Below are positions 26,016 through 35,054 of a stretch of 64,000 nt of DNA, piece after piece (the first letter of the stretch is position 1; each line of letters begins with the position of its first letter). A program made the position numbers and the translations under genes. This DNA comes from Sphaerisporangium dianthi. Its GTDB lineage: Bacteria; Actinomycetota; Actinomycetes; Streptosporangiales; Streptosporangiaceae. Under the pieces are notes generated by a model. That model was not told where the DNA came from. It saw only the letters and a program-made list of their open reading frames with translations, and ran no database searches. The stretch covers positions 124,001 to 188,000 of the forward strand of contig NZ_JBHSFP010000012.1 in assembly GCF_042654065.1 (NCBI RefSeq), in the 5' to 3' direction.

Positions 26016-28907
26016 ATGAACATGCCGCTGAACCGCCGACGTTTCATCGCGACCACAGCGGCGGCCGTCGGTGCCGCCGCGCTGCCTTCGACGATCTTCG
26101 CTGACCGGGCGGCCGCCGCCGTGCCGCCGCAGGTGTCCCTGCCGCAGCGCGGCATCTACGACACGGCCGCCGCGGCGGGCTGGACCGATGCCTTCCTGAC
26201 CGGCAACGGTGAGTACGGGGCCATGCTCTACGGTGCGCCCGCCCTGGAGAAGGTCGTCTTCACCCATCATCGGTTCGTGATGCCCAACGGCAGCCGTAAT
26301 GTGACTCCGCCGGTGCTGTCGGGCCGGTTGGCGGGAGTCAGGGACAAGGCGCTCGCCGGTGACTTCAACGGCGCCACCGGCGACTTCACCTCCGGCTGGT
26401 CGCTGCGCTGGACCCAGACCTTCCATCCAGGTTATGAGCTGCGGATCAGCACCCCGGGGATGACGACGGTCGGCGACTACGCCCGGATCACCGACTTCAG
26501 GACCGGTGAGGTGACCTCGACGTGGACCGACGGCAATGGTGTGTGGACACGCCGGGCCTTCGTCTCCCGGGCCGACCGGGTGATCGTCCACGAACTCACT
26601 CCCGCCCCGGGCCGGACGATCGACACCACGCTCAGCGTCTACACGGGCCTGAGCGGCGTGCCGGGGTCCGTCGCCTTCACCACCCTGGCCACGGTCGACA
26701 ACGGTGACGGCTACCTGAACCTCAGGGGCAGATACCCCTCCGGCCAGGGGGCGTTCGGCTATGAGGGCGTCACCCGGGTGGTCGCGTCCGGCGGTTCGGT
26801 AGGGGTGAGCGGGTCGGCCATCGTGGTGGCCGCGGCGACCAAGCTCGTGCTGCTGACCAAGCTCGATCGCTACGAGTCGTCCACCGCGTGGGACGCGAAA
26901 CCGCTGCACACGGCACTGGCCGCGCTGAGCGCCGACTACGCGGCGTCGCTCACGCGGCACACCGCCCTGCACACCCCGCTGTACGACCGCTCACGCCTCG
27001 ACCTGAACGTCAGCGCCGCCGACCGGCGACTGTCGACCGGTGAGCTGGTCGCGCGGCAGAACTCCAACCGCAACGTCATCGACCTCGCGTTGCTGGAGCG
27101 GATGTACGACTCCGGCCGTTACCTGTTCCTCTCCTCCAGCGGCGTCCTGCCGCCGCGGCTGACCGGCCTGTGGACGGGCGCGTGGGACGCGGCGTGGGCC
27201 GGCGACTTCACCACCGACGCCAACGTCAACTTCCAGGTCGCCGGCGGCAACATCCTGTCCCTCACCGAAGTCATGGACGGCTACTTCAACCTGATCCTCG
27301 GCCAGATCAACGACTGGCGCACCAACGCCAGGAACCTCTACGGCACCCGCGGCCTGCTCGCCCCCTCCCGGACCGACGGCGAGTACGGCAAGATGCTGCA
27401 CTTCGACGGCGGGTTCCCCGGCCACACCTGGGTCGGCGGCGCCGACTGGCTGCTCTATCCGCTGCTGGAGTACTACCAGGTCAGCGGTGACGCCACCTTC
27501 TACCGCACCAAGCTCGCCCCGGTCCTGATCGAGCTCGCGTTGTTCTACGAGGACTTCCTCACCCGCACCGACGCGGGCGGCAAGGTCATTTTCGTGCCGT
27601 GCTTCTCCATGGAGAACAGCCCCGGCAACACGGGCAGGCAGTTGTCGATCAACGCGACCGGTGAGATCGCCGCGGGCAAGCACGCGCTGCGGGCCGCCAT
27701 CGAGGCCGCCGACTTCCTCGGCACCGAGCAGGGCGCGGGCCAAGGCGTGCAACGCTGGACCGCTTTGCTGGCCAAGATGCCCGACTATCGGATCAACGGC
27801 GACGGGGCGCTCGCGGAATGGTCGTGGCCCAGCCTGACCGACCGGTACAACCACCGTCACGTCCAGCACATGTACCCGGTCTGGCCGCTGCACGAGATCA
27901 ACCCCGAGGACAAGCCCGACCTGATCCGCTACGCGAGCCGCGCCCTGGACCTGCGAGGGGACGAGTCAGGAGAGGCCCACGGCGCCATCCACCGCAGCCT
28001 CGCCCGGGCCCGGCTGAAGGACGGCGCCGGCGTGTACGGCAACCTGCGGAAGATCCTGGGCAACAACATGGTCTTCCGGTCGCTGATGACCTCGCACAAC
28101 CCGAACCTGGCGATCTACAACGCCGACGCCGCCAACTCCCTGCCCGCGATCCTCGCCGAGGCATTGATCTACACCAGGCCCGGCATCCTGGAGTTGCTGC
28201 CCGCGCTGCCCGACCAGTTCGCCAAGGGCACGATCACCGGCGTGCGCGGCCGCAACCGCATCCGGATCGACTCGCTCACCTGGGACATCGGCGCCCGGAC
28301 CGTCACCGCCACCGTCATCTCCGACATCACCCAGACCGTGACGCTCATCTGCCGGCGCGGGATCACCTCCGTCACCACCAGCGCGGGCGTCGCCGCCTCA
28401 CCTTTGGGCGGCCACGCCCGGCAGGTGTCACTCACCGCCGGCACCGCGACCCAGATCACCGTCGGACTGGGCGCCGGCGGCCCGTCCACCGGCGTCGTCC
28501 GCCTGGTCAACCGCAAAAGCGGGAAGGTGCTGGACGTCTACGGCGGCTCCACCGCCGACGGCGCCGCCATCGTCCAGTGGCCCTGGACCGGCGGGACCAA
28601 CCAGCGGTGGCAGATGTCGCAGAACTCCGACGGCTCGGTCCGGCTGGCCGGTGCCGGCAGCGGCAAGTTTCTCACCAGCCCGAACGCCACTCAGGGCGCC
28701 GCCCTCGTCCAGACGACCGGCGACAACGGCGCCAACCAGCGGTGGAAACTCGTCCCCGCGGCCACAAGCGGCTACTACCAGCTCGTCAACGTCGGCAACG
28801 GACTGTGCGCGGACGTCGAAGGGGGCTCCACAGCCGACGGCGCCCGAGTCATCCAATGGGCCGGCAACAGCGGCGCCAACCAGGAATGGCAGATCGTCAC
28901 CGTATGA
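26016..28907 (+). CDS. Tat-exported GH95 alpha-L-fucosidase with C-terminal ricin-type lectin
   Basis: 963 residues from the ATG at 26016 (AGGAGCTTCG before it). The N-terminus RRRFIATTAAAVGAAALPSTIFA is a twin-arginine signal. The GH95 region includes GNGEYGAMLYGAPALEKVVFTHHRF, AWAGDFTTDANVNFQVAGGNILSL (equivalent of the catalytic Asn pair) and ESGEAHGAIHRSLARARLKDG. The usual DGNFG block is replaced by IYNADAANSLPAI, so this belongs to a divergent subgroup. The last 130 residues carry three QxW-type ricin B repeats (NQRWQM, NQRWKL, NQEWQI). It probably releases alpha-linked fucose or galactose from plant or host glycans outside the cell. Confidence 0.88.
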   Translation: MNMPLNRRRFIATTAAAVGAAALPSTIFADRAAAAVPPQVSLPQRGIYDTAAAAGWTDAFLTGNGEYGAMLYGAPALEKVVFTHHRFVMPNGSRNVTPPVLSGRLAGVRDKALAGDFNGATGDFTSGWSLRWTQTFHPGYELRISTPGMTTVGDYARITDFRTGEVTSTWTDGNGVWTRRAFVSRADRVIVHELTPAPGRTIDTTLSVYTGLSGVPGSVAFTTLATVDNGDGYLNLRGRYPSGQGAFGYEGVTRVVASGGSVGVSGSAIVVAAATKLVLLTKLDRYESSTAWDAKPLHTALAALSADYAASLTRHTALHTPLYDRSRLDLNVSAADRRLSTGELVARQNSNRNVIDLALLERMYDSGRYLFLSSSGVLPPRLTGLWTGAWDAAWAGDFTTDANVNFQVAGGNILSLTEVMDGYFNLILGQINDWRTNARNLYGTRGLLAPSRTDGEYGKMLHFDGGFPGHTWVGGADWLLYPLLEYYQVSGDATFYRTKLAPVLIELALFYEDFLTRTDAGGKVIFVPCFSMENSPGNTGRQLSINATGEIAAGKHALRAAIEAADFLGTEQGAGQGVQRWTALLAKMPDYRINGDGALAEWSWPSLTDRYNHRHVQHMYPVWPLHEINPEDKPDLIRYASRALDLRGDESGEAHGAIHRSLARARLKDGAGVYGNLRKILGNNMVFRSLMTSHNPNLAIYNADAANSLPAILAEALIYTRPGILELLPALPDQFAKGTITGVRGRNRIRIDSLTWDIGARTVTATVISDITQTVTLICRRGITSVTTSAGVAASPLGGHARQVSLTAGTATQITVGLGAGGPSTGVVRLVNRKSGKVLDVYGGSTADGAAIVQWPWTGGTNQRWQMSQNSDGSVRLAGAGSGKFLTSPNATQGAALVQTTGDNGANQRWKLVPAATSGYYQLVNVGNGLCADVEGGSTADGARVIQWAGNSGANQEWQIVTV

Positions 28908-28999
28908 CACCGGTCTCAGCCGTGCTCCATCAGAGGAAGCGGTTCATGCCCAGCCGACGAACTCGTGAGGCCGGTCGCGTTCACGCCGGCGCTCGACGT

Positions 29000-30166
29000 T
29001 CATGGGCGGCGGTCGCGGTGGGCGAGTTTCAGGGCAGGGAGGATCGCGGCGGCGGTGAGGACGAAGGTCAGGGGGTATCCGATCGAGGCGATGACGAGCC
29101 CGGCGCCGAGCGCGCCGGCGGCCATGCCCAGGTCGTAGGCGGCGTTCCAGATCGCGCTCACCGCGCTTTCGCCACCGGACGGCACGCGGGCGTACATCAG
29201 TGTCAGCGTGGCGTTCTGCAGCGCGCCGAACCCGAGGCCGAACACCAGCGCCCCGCCGATCACCGCCGCCGGTGTGCCGGTGGCGGCGATCGCCGCCATG
29301 CCCGCGGCGGACAGCACCAGCCCGGGCACCAGCAGGAACGCCGAGCCGTGCCGGTCGCCGAGCCGTCCGGCGACCCAGCGGGCGAGGGTGGAGGCCGCGG
29401 GCTGGGCGAGCAGCGCGCTCGCGGCGACCCAGGCCGGCCGGCCGGAGGTGGCGAGCGGGAGGAAGGTGACCAGCACCCCGACCGCCGCGGTCGACGCCGC
29501 GAAGATCGTCGCGGGCCGGGTCAGGGTTGGGTCGCGCAGGCCGGCGACGACACCGTGATGATCGCCCGCCGATGCCGCGGCGGCGCGGCGCGGCAGGCAG
29601 GGCACGGGCAGCAGGGCCAGCAGCGTGGCCACCGTAGTCATGACGAACACGGGAGCGAAGCCCCAGTGGGCCGCCACCCACACGCCGGCGGGCAACGCGA
29701 GCAGGCTGGGCACCCCGCTGACGATGCCGACGAGCGCGAGGCCCTCACCACGCCGATCCGCCGGGATGAGCAGAGCGGTGACGGCGCCGCCGGCCACGGC
29801 GGCGATCGCGAAACCGGCTCCGCGCACGACGCTGACCACGACGATCACCCGGATGTCGTCGCTCATGGTGAGGATGATGGTCGGCGCGCCGAGCAGGGTC
29901 AGCCCCAGGGCCAGCGCCCACCGGTAACCGAGCCGGGCGATCAGCCTGGGGGTCACCAGCTCGCAGGCCACGGTGGACAGCAGCAGCGCGACCGTCGCCA
30001 GCCCCGCGCCGCTTTCGGAGCCGGCCTGCTCGGCGTACAGCGGCACGACCGAGAGCGGCAGGTAGAAGCCGATCGACGAGCCGACGATGGAGACGAAGCG
30101 CAGCAGGAGTGCCCGGGACACGAGCCCCGTCCGCGCGGCCGGCCGGGTACGGAGGTCAGTGGTCAT
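29000..30166 (-). CDS. MFS transporter (12 TM)
   Basis: 388 residues from the ATG at 30166; TAACGT lies 7 nt before it, so the message is probably leaderless. About 12 hydrophobic segments are present (LLLRFVSIVGSSIGFYLPLSVVPLYA first), with VRGAGFAIAAVAGGAVTALLIPADRRGEGLALVG in the TM4-5 region. It resembles sugar or drug efflux permeases of the YfcJ/arabinose-efflux type. It is divergent from a MocR regulator, with 47 bp between the start codons, so it is a likely target of that regulator. Confidence 0.9.
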   Translation of the reverse strand: MTTDLRTRPAARTGLVSRALLLRFVSIVGSSIGFYLPLSVVPLYAEQAGSESGAGLATVALLLSTVACELVTPRLIARLGYRWALALGLTLLGAPTIILTMSDDIRVIVVVSVVRGAGFAIAAVAGGAVTALLIPADRRGEGLALVGIVSGVPSLLALPAGVWVAAHWGFAPVFVMTTVATLLALLPVPCLPRRAAAASAGDHHGVVAGLRDPTLTRPATIFAASTAAVGVLVTFLPLATSGRPAWVAASALLAQPAASTLARWVAGRLGDRHGSAFLLVPGLVLSAAGMAAIAATGTPAAVIGGALVFGLGFGALQNATLTLMYARVPSGGESAVSAIWNAAYDLGMAAGALGAGLVIASIGYPLTFVLTAAAILPALKLAHRDRRP

Positions 30167-30173
30167 GCCGAGA

Positions 30174-30205
30174 ACGTTATGGGGCAACCGGGTCAGTGGT
30201 AAGGT
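30174..30205. promoter_or_regulatory. Face-to-face leaderless promoters, MFS/MocR
   Basis: The minus-strand -10 TAACGT (30179-30174) serves the MFS gene 7 nt away. The plus-strand -10 TAAGGT (30200-30205) serves the MocR gene 8 nt away. Only 20 bp separate the two hexamers, so a regulator bound here would contact both promoters; ACCGG and CCGGT (30187-30191, 30206-30210) form a spaced dyad. Confidence 0.5.
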
Positions 30206-30213
30206 CCGGTTTC

Positions 30214-31647
30214 ATGCCTGTGGAGTGGGCCGGTTCGGGTCCTGAACTGCTCGTCACGATCGACAGGCACTGCGGTGCCGGGCTCCGCTCGCAGCTCGAG
30301 GACCAGATGCGCGACGCCATCCGGTGCGGCCGGCTGGCCGGCGGCGAGCGGCTGCCGTCCTCGCGCGAGCTCGCCCGCGCCCTCGGGCTGTCCCGCGGCC
30401 TGGTCCAGGACTGCTACGCGCAACTGCAGGCCGAGGGCTACCTGACCAGCCGCCCCGGTTCTGCCACCCGCGTGGCGACGGCCGCGGCGGCCCGCCCGGA
30501 CGCGCCGCCACCGGCGGCCCCGCCCGCCCCGGCCCGTCACGCGGTCGCCGACTTCCGGCACGGCGTCCCCGATCTCCGTCTCGCGCCGCGCGAGGACTGG
30601 GCGTGGGCGATCCGCGAGGTCTGCCGCACGGCCCCGAACTCCGCCTTCGACTACGGAGACCCGATCGGCGAGCCGCGGCTGCGCGAGGTGCTCGCCGCCT
30701 ACCTGCGGCGGGTGCGCGCCGTCGCGGCCGGCGCCGACCAGGTCGTCGTCTGCACCGGCATGGCGCAGGCGCTCGGGCTCGTGCTGCGGGTGCTCGCCGC
30801 CGACGGCATCGACGCTCTGGCCTTCGAGGATCCCGGGGCCGGCGTCTCGACGACCGGGCAGGCGGTCGCCGCCGGGATGGCCGCGGTGCCGGTCCCGGTC
30901 GACGCGGACGGGCTCGACGTCGCCGCGCTGGAACGCACCCCGGCCCGGGCCGTGCTCGTGACCCCGGCCCACCAGTGGCCGACCGGTGTGGTGCTCGCCG
31001 GGCACCGCCGGCAGGAGCTGATCGCCTGGGCGCGGCGCCGCGGCGGCGTGATCATCGAGGACGACTACGACGCCGAGTTCCGGTACGACCGCGATCCGGT
31101 CGGCTCGCTGCAGGGGCTCGCGCCCGACTGTGTCGTCTCGCTCGGGACCGTCAGCAAGGCACTCGCGCCCGCGCTGCGCCTCGGCTGGCTGATCGCCCCG
31201 GAACGGCTGCTCGGCCCGCTGGCCCGCGGCAAGCTCATCGCCGACCGCGGCAGCCCGGGCCTGGACCAGCTGGCGCTCGCCACGCTCATCGAGTCCGGCC
31301 GCTACGATCGGCACCTCCGGCGCGCCCGCACCGAATACGCCGCCCGCAGGGAAACCCTGCTGGCCGCCCTCGCCGTTCACGCTCCCGCCCTGCGCGTCAC
31401 CGGTCTCGCCGCCGGTTTCCACGCCATCCTGCACCTGCCCGCAGGCACGGACGAAGACGAGCTGATCGAGCAGGCCCGGCGACGCGGCGTCGGCCTGTAC
31501 GGCATGGCGCGGATGCACCGGGTGGCCCGGCCGGCCGGGCCACAACTCGTCCTCGGCTTCGGCGACACCCCGAAACGCGCGATCGAGGCCGGCGTCGCCG
31601 CGATCGCCGGCCTGCTGCGAGAAGCCTCGCCCCTGCATGACACATAG
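30214..31647 (+). CDS. MocR/PdxR-type regulator (GntR fused to aminotransferase)
   Basis: 477 residues. A GntR winged helix (LRSQLEDQMRDAIRCGRLAGGERLPSSRELARALGLSRGLVQDCYAQLQAEGYL) joins through an Ala/Pro linker to a type I aminotransferase domain. The PLP lysine is in SLGTVSKALAPALRLGW, with IIEDDYDAEFRYD upstream. MocR proteins sense PLP or amino acid derivatives and control vitamin B6, GABA or taurine genes. The neighbour is a divergent MFS exporter rather than pdx genes, so the effector is unknown. Confidence 0.93.
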   Translation: MPVEWAGSGPELLVTIDRHCGAGLRSQLEDQMRDAIRCGRLAGGERLPSSRELARALGLSRGLVQDCYAQLQAEGYLTSRPGSATRVATAAAARPDAPPPAAPPAPARHAVADFRHGVPDLRLAPREDWAWAIREVCRTAPNSAFDYGDPIGEPRLREVLAAYLRRVRAVAAGADQVVVCTGMAQALGLVLRVLAADGIDALAFEDPGAGVSTTGQAVAAGMAAVPVPVDADGLDVAALERTPARAVLVTPAHQWPTGVVLAGHRRQELIAWARRRGGVIIEDDYDAEFRYDRDPVGSLQGLAPDCVVSLGTVSKALAPALRLGWLIAPERLLGPLARGKLIADRGSPGLDQLALATLIESGRYDRHLRRARTEYAARRETLLAALAVHAPALRVTGLAAGFHAILHLPAGTDEDELIEQARRRGVGLYGMARMHRVARPAGPQLVLGFGDTPKRAIEAGVAAIAGLLREASPLHDT

Positions 31648-31732
31648 GCGATCTAGGATTCCGGCGGCACCTCCTCGCGCAGCATGATCGAGATTCCCGT
31701 CCCTCGCCCCCCGTTGAAAGCAGGACACGACC

Positions 31733-32317
31733 ATGCCCCCTCTCTTAGTCTCCCCGCCCGCGCGGCGGACAACGACAACGAAGGCCATCCCGGGTGGCTG
31801 ATCGGCGACATCGACCGGATCACCGACAACGCCCTTGCCACCTACCAGCCGAACGTGGTGCTGCTGCACATCGGCACCAACGACATGAACCGGAACGTCG
31901 ACCCGGCGGGCGCTCCGGCCAGACTGGGCAACCTGATCGACCGCATCTTCCGCGACTCACCCAATGTGACCGTCACCACCGGGGATCTGGTCGACGTCCT
32001 GCACCCCAACGACACCGGCTACCGGAAGATGGGCCTGTCTTCTACGACGGCATCCGTGCGGTCGAGGGAGCCGGCTGGGTGGAACCGCCCACCGGCGACG
32101 GCGGTGGTCTCGGCGCCCCCGACTGGTTCGCGCAGGGCAACATCGCCGGCGGCTTCGGCGCCCAGTTCGACCCCGCTCCCCAGCCCGGCGGCCGGCCCAT
32201 TGGCGACACGAGCAACAAGCACCTCGCCGACCTCAACGGCGACGGCCGCGAAGACTACCTCGACATCGACCCGCGAACGGTTCGGTCCGGGCCTGGACCA
32301 ACACCGAGGCCTTCTGA
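31733..32317 (+). pseudogene. Broken SGNH hydrolase / FG-GAP repeat gene
   Basis: Three frames must be joined to read it. One frame gives PGWLIGDIDRITDNALATYQPNVVLLHIGTNDMNR (SGNH block III) and, after an apparent deletion, DLVDVLHPNDTGYRKMG (block V DxxH). The next frame gives VFYDGIRAVEGAGWVEPPTGDGGG and KHLADLNGDGREDYLDIDP, a calcium-binding FG-GAP/VCBS motif. A third ends NGSVRAWTNTEAF-stop. The signal peptide and catalytic Ser block are missing. Intact relatives are secreted hydrolases with several VCBS repeats. Confidence 0.8.
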
Positions 32318-32424
32318 CCGAAGGCCGCCATTCCTTGATGATCAATGCTCGCGGCCTCTCCCATCAGATTCGTATCTTTCGCCGCTGATGCGAGAGGCCG
32401 CCGGACTATGTCTAGGGTGTCCTT

Positions 32425-33582
32425 GTGCCTGCCACGCTCAATGCCACGAAGACCCGCAACGCGCTGCGCACGTCGGCGCGCATCTCCCTGGAGATGCTGA
32501 TCGTCGTGCTGATCACCGCGGTCAGCCTGTGGATCCTGGGCCGGATGTGGTCCGTCATCTGGCCACTCGTCATCGCCCTGCTGCTCACCACGCTGACCTG
32601 GCCCCTGACCCGCTTCCTGCGCCGGCACGGCTGGCATCCCGCCCTGGCCGCCTCGGCCGTGACGCTCCTCTTCCTCCTGGTCGCCGTCGGCACTGTGGTG
32701 CTGATCGCGGTCCCGGTGGCGTCCCAGTCCGGCGAGCTGTCCGCCGGTGTGGGCAACGGCATCCAGCAGCTGCGCGACTGGGCCGCCGGGCCGCCGCTGA
32801 ACATCGGCGCCGACCAGGTCAGCAGCGCACTCGACAGCGGGGTCAAGCGCATCCAGGCCAGCGTCGGCAGCATCGTCACCGCCACCCTCACCGGGGTGGG
32901 CACGGTGGTCAACGGCCTGGTCACCACCGTCCTGGCGCTCTTCCTGATGTTCTTCTTCCTCAAGGACGGCCCGCGGTTCCTGCCCTGGCTGAGCCGCCAG
33001 CTGCCCGGCCGCTTCGCCACGGACGTGCAGATCGTGGCCGTGCGCAGCTGGGACACCCTCGGCTCGTTCGTGCGCTCGCAGGCCTTCGTGGGCCTGCTCG
33101 ACGCCGTCTTCATCGGTCTCGGCCTGTGGATCGTGGGCGTACCGCTGGTTCTTCCCCTGGCCGTCCTGACCTTCGTCTCGGCGTTCATCCCCATCATCGG
33201 GGCTCTGTTCGCCGGTTTCGTCGCGGTCCTCATCGCGCTGGTGTCCAACGGGTGGCCGGACGCGCTGGTCGTGCTCGCCATCATCGTCGCCGTGCAGCAG
33301 CTCGAGGGGAACGTGTTCCAGCCCATGGTGCAGAGCCGCGGTCTCGGCCTGCACGCGGCGGTGATCCTGCTGGCGGTGACGCTGGGCGGCAACCTGGCGG
33401 GCATCGTGGGCAGCCTGCTCGCCGTCCCGGTCGCCGCCCTGATCGCCGTGGTGTGGAACTACCTCCGCGAACAACTCAGCGACCCGCCCGACGAGCAGGA
33501 GACCGGCATCCCGGTTTCCGGCATGCCGGACACCGACAGGCCGGACACCGGTGCGGCCGTCCCCGCGCGGGAGCCCACCTGA
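32425..33582 (+). CDS. AI-2E family transporter
   Basis: A 385-residue membrane protein of the AI-2E (YdiK/PerM/TqsA) family. Paired N-terminal segments (LIVVLITAVSLWILGRMWSVIWPLVIALLLTTLTWPL) precede a central soluble stretch and the conserved C-terminal membrane block, with FFLKDGPRFLPWL and AFIPIIGALFAGFVAVLIAL. Members export quorum-sensing autoinducer-2, act as Na/H antiporters, or are of unknown function. The C-terminal 40 residues are hydrophilic. The GTG start at 32425 lies 6 nt after TAGGGT. It is convergent with the kinase gene, 16 bp away. Confidence 0.92.
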   Translation: MPATLNATKTRNALRTSARISLEMLIVVLITAVSLWILGRMWSVIWPLVIALLLTTLTWPLTRFLRRHGWHPALAASAVTLLFLLVAVGTVVLIAVPVASQSGELSAGVGNGIQQLRDWAAGPPLNIGADQVSSALDSGVKRIQASVGSIVTATLTGVGTVVNGLVTTVLALFLMFFFLKDGPRFLPWLSRQLPGRFATDVQIVAVRSWDTLGSFVRSQAFVGLLDAVFIGLGLWIVGVPLVLPLAVLTFVSAFIPIIGALFAGFVAVLIALVSNGWPDALVVLAIIVAVQQLEGNVFQPMVQSRGLGLHAAVILLAVTLGGNLAGIVGSLLAVPVAALIAVVWNYLREQLSDPPDEQETGIPVSGMPDTDRPDTGAAVPAREPT

Positions 33583-33598
33583 CGCTGTTCGCGGCTCA

Positions 33599-34942
33599 TC
33601 AGCGCGACGGTCGGCCGCCATCGGTCGGGAGGTCCGTGCTGTTCCGCCGGTGCGCCGGTGACGGTTCCGGGGTCGGGCTGGACGGGGGCGCGTCGCGAGC
33701 CGAGCACTCCGACACCGTGGCGGAGACGTCCACCTGGCGGCACTGGGCGTCGGCCGGGCCGTCGAACACCGACGTGAGGAAGAGCGTGCCGGCCGCCACT
33801 GCCAGAGCCGCGCCGACGGCCAGGGCCGAGACTCTGCCACGCCGGTGAGACGAGGGGATGGCCGGCGTCTCGGTCAGCAGGGCCGGCGACGCGGCGTGCC
33901 TGCCCTCCGCGGCCCGCCGATGACGGCGGGCGGGCGATTCGGCCCGGTGCCGGTGCCGGTGCCGGTGCGGTGGCCGGCCGGCGGGCTGGACGCCTCGGCC
34001 GGCCGGGGCGGCCGTGACGGCGTGGAGCGGCTCGGGGGCGCCTCCGACGAGGTCGCACAGGACTTCCATGGCCGTCGGACGAGCCGCCGGGTCCTTGGCC
34101 AGGCAGGCCGCGACCAGCCGTCGAAGCGTCTCTGGTACGCCGGAGAGGTCGGGCTCGGCGTGGAAGATGGCGTTCATCGTCGCCGGCACGGTGCTCCGGT
34201 GGAAGGCAGGTCGCCCGGTCGCCGCGAAGACCATCGTGCCCGCCCACGAGAACATGTCCGAGGTGGGAGTGAGCGGCTGGTCGGCGAACTGCTCCGGCGA
34301 CATGTACGCAGGCGTCCCCGCCGGCGCCGCGACGTTCGTGCCCGCGTTCAGCTCGAGCGCGATCCCGAAATCGATCACCACGGGACCCTCCGGACCCATG
34401 ATCACGTTGCCCGGCTTGAAGTCCCGATGCACGACGCCGGCTCCGTGGATCGAGGCCAGCGCGGTCAGCGTGGTGACCGCCAGCCGCTCCAGCCCGCCGC
34501 CGGACCGCGGTCCGTCCTCCTTGACCAGCCGCTCCAGCGACGGCCCTGGGACGTACTCGCTGATGATGTACGGACGTTCCTCGGTGAATTCGGTCTCCAG
34601 AACCCGGGCCGTGGAGAAGGCGGCCACGCTCGCGGCGATCTCCGCCTCGCGCCGGAGCCGGTTCCTGACCTCGCAGTCGGCGGCGACGGAGGGGTGCAGC
34701 ATCTTGATCGCCACCGGCGCCCGTCCGGGCGACTCGCCGAGGAAGACCGCCCCTTGGCTGCCTTCGCCCAGCTGTTTCACCACGCGGTACCCACCGACCC
34801 GTATCGGATCTCCGGGGTCCGGCGTGTGAGGATCCGTCACGGTGACCCCGACCCGCCGCTCGTGATCGCGCGTCGTCACGCTGTCCCCACCGTCGGGGAC
34901 GGCGTGACGGGCACGTGGCACGGACATCGTGATCGGGGTCAA
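33599..34942 (-). CDS. Membrane-anchored Ser/Thr protein kinase (PknB-like)
   Basis: 447 residues. The kinase domain spans about 50-310: glycine loop LGEGSQGAVFLG, VAIK with Lys80, HRDFKPGN with catalytic Asp174, DFG at 191-193, and APE-like SPEQF. A Pro/Arg-rich juxtamembrane linker (HRHRHRHRAESPARRHRR) leads to a TM helix (VSALAVGAALAVAAGTLFLTSVF) and a short extracellular tail with two Cys. The tail is only about 60 residues and lacks PASTA domains. I accept a TTG start at 34942, because GGAGGAGTTCCG stands immediately before it. It is divergent from a TetR gene with a doubled operator. Confidence 0.9.
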   Translation of the reverse strand: MTPITMSVPRARHAVPDGGDSVTTRDHERRVGVTVTDPHTPDPGDPIRVGGYRVVKQLGEGSQGAVFLGESPGRAPVAIKMLHPSVAADCEVRNRLRREAEIAASVAAFSTARVLETEFTEERPYIISEYVPGPSLERLVKEDGPRSGGGLERLAVTTLTALASIHGAGVVHRDFKPGNVIMGPEGPVVIDFGIALELNAGTNVAAPAGTPAYMSPEQFADQPLTPTSDMFSWAGTMVFAATGRPAFHRSTVPATMNAIFHAEPDLSGVPETLRRLVAACLAKDPAARPTAMEVLCDLVGGAPEPLHAVTAAPAGRGVQPAGRPPHRHRHRHRAESPARRHRRAAEGRHAASPALLTETPAIPSSHRRGRVSALAVGAALAVAAGTLFLTSVFDGPADAQCRQVDVSATVSECSARDAPPSSPTPEPSPAHRRNSTDLPTDGGRPSR

Positions 34943-34996
34943 CGGAACTCCTCCAGCGGGGGGAACCCCGCTTTGACATGCATGTTCGTTACTATG

Positions 34997-35032
34997 TTGA
35001 CGAGTATCAACCTATATGTTGATGAGTGTCAA
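34997..35032. promoter_or_regulatory. Tandem TetR operators
   Basis: Two near-identical 14-mers, TTGACGAGTATCAA (34997-35010) and TTGATGAGTGTCAA (35019-35032), 22 bp apart, so on the same helix face. Each has TTGA/TCAA dyad ends, and the TATG before each is also shared. They sit between the kinase and TetR starts in an AT-rich patch. TetR autoregulation is inferred. Confidence 0.65.
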
Positions 35033-35054
35033 TTTCCCTGGATAGGGTGTGACG

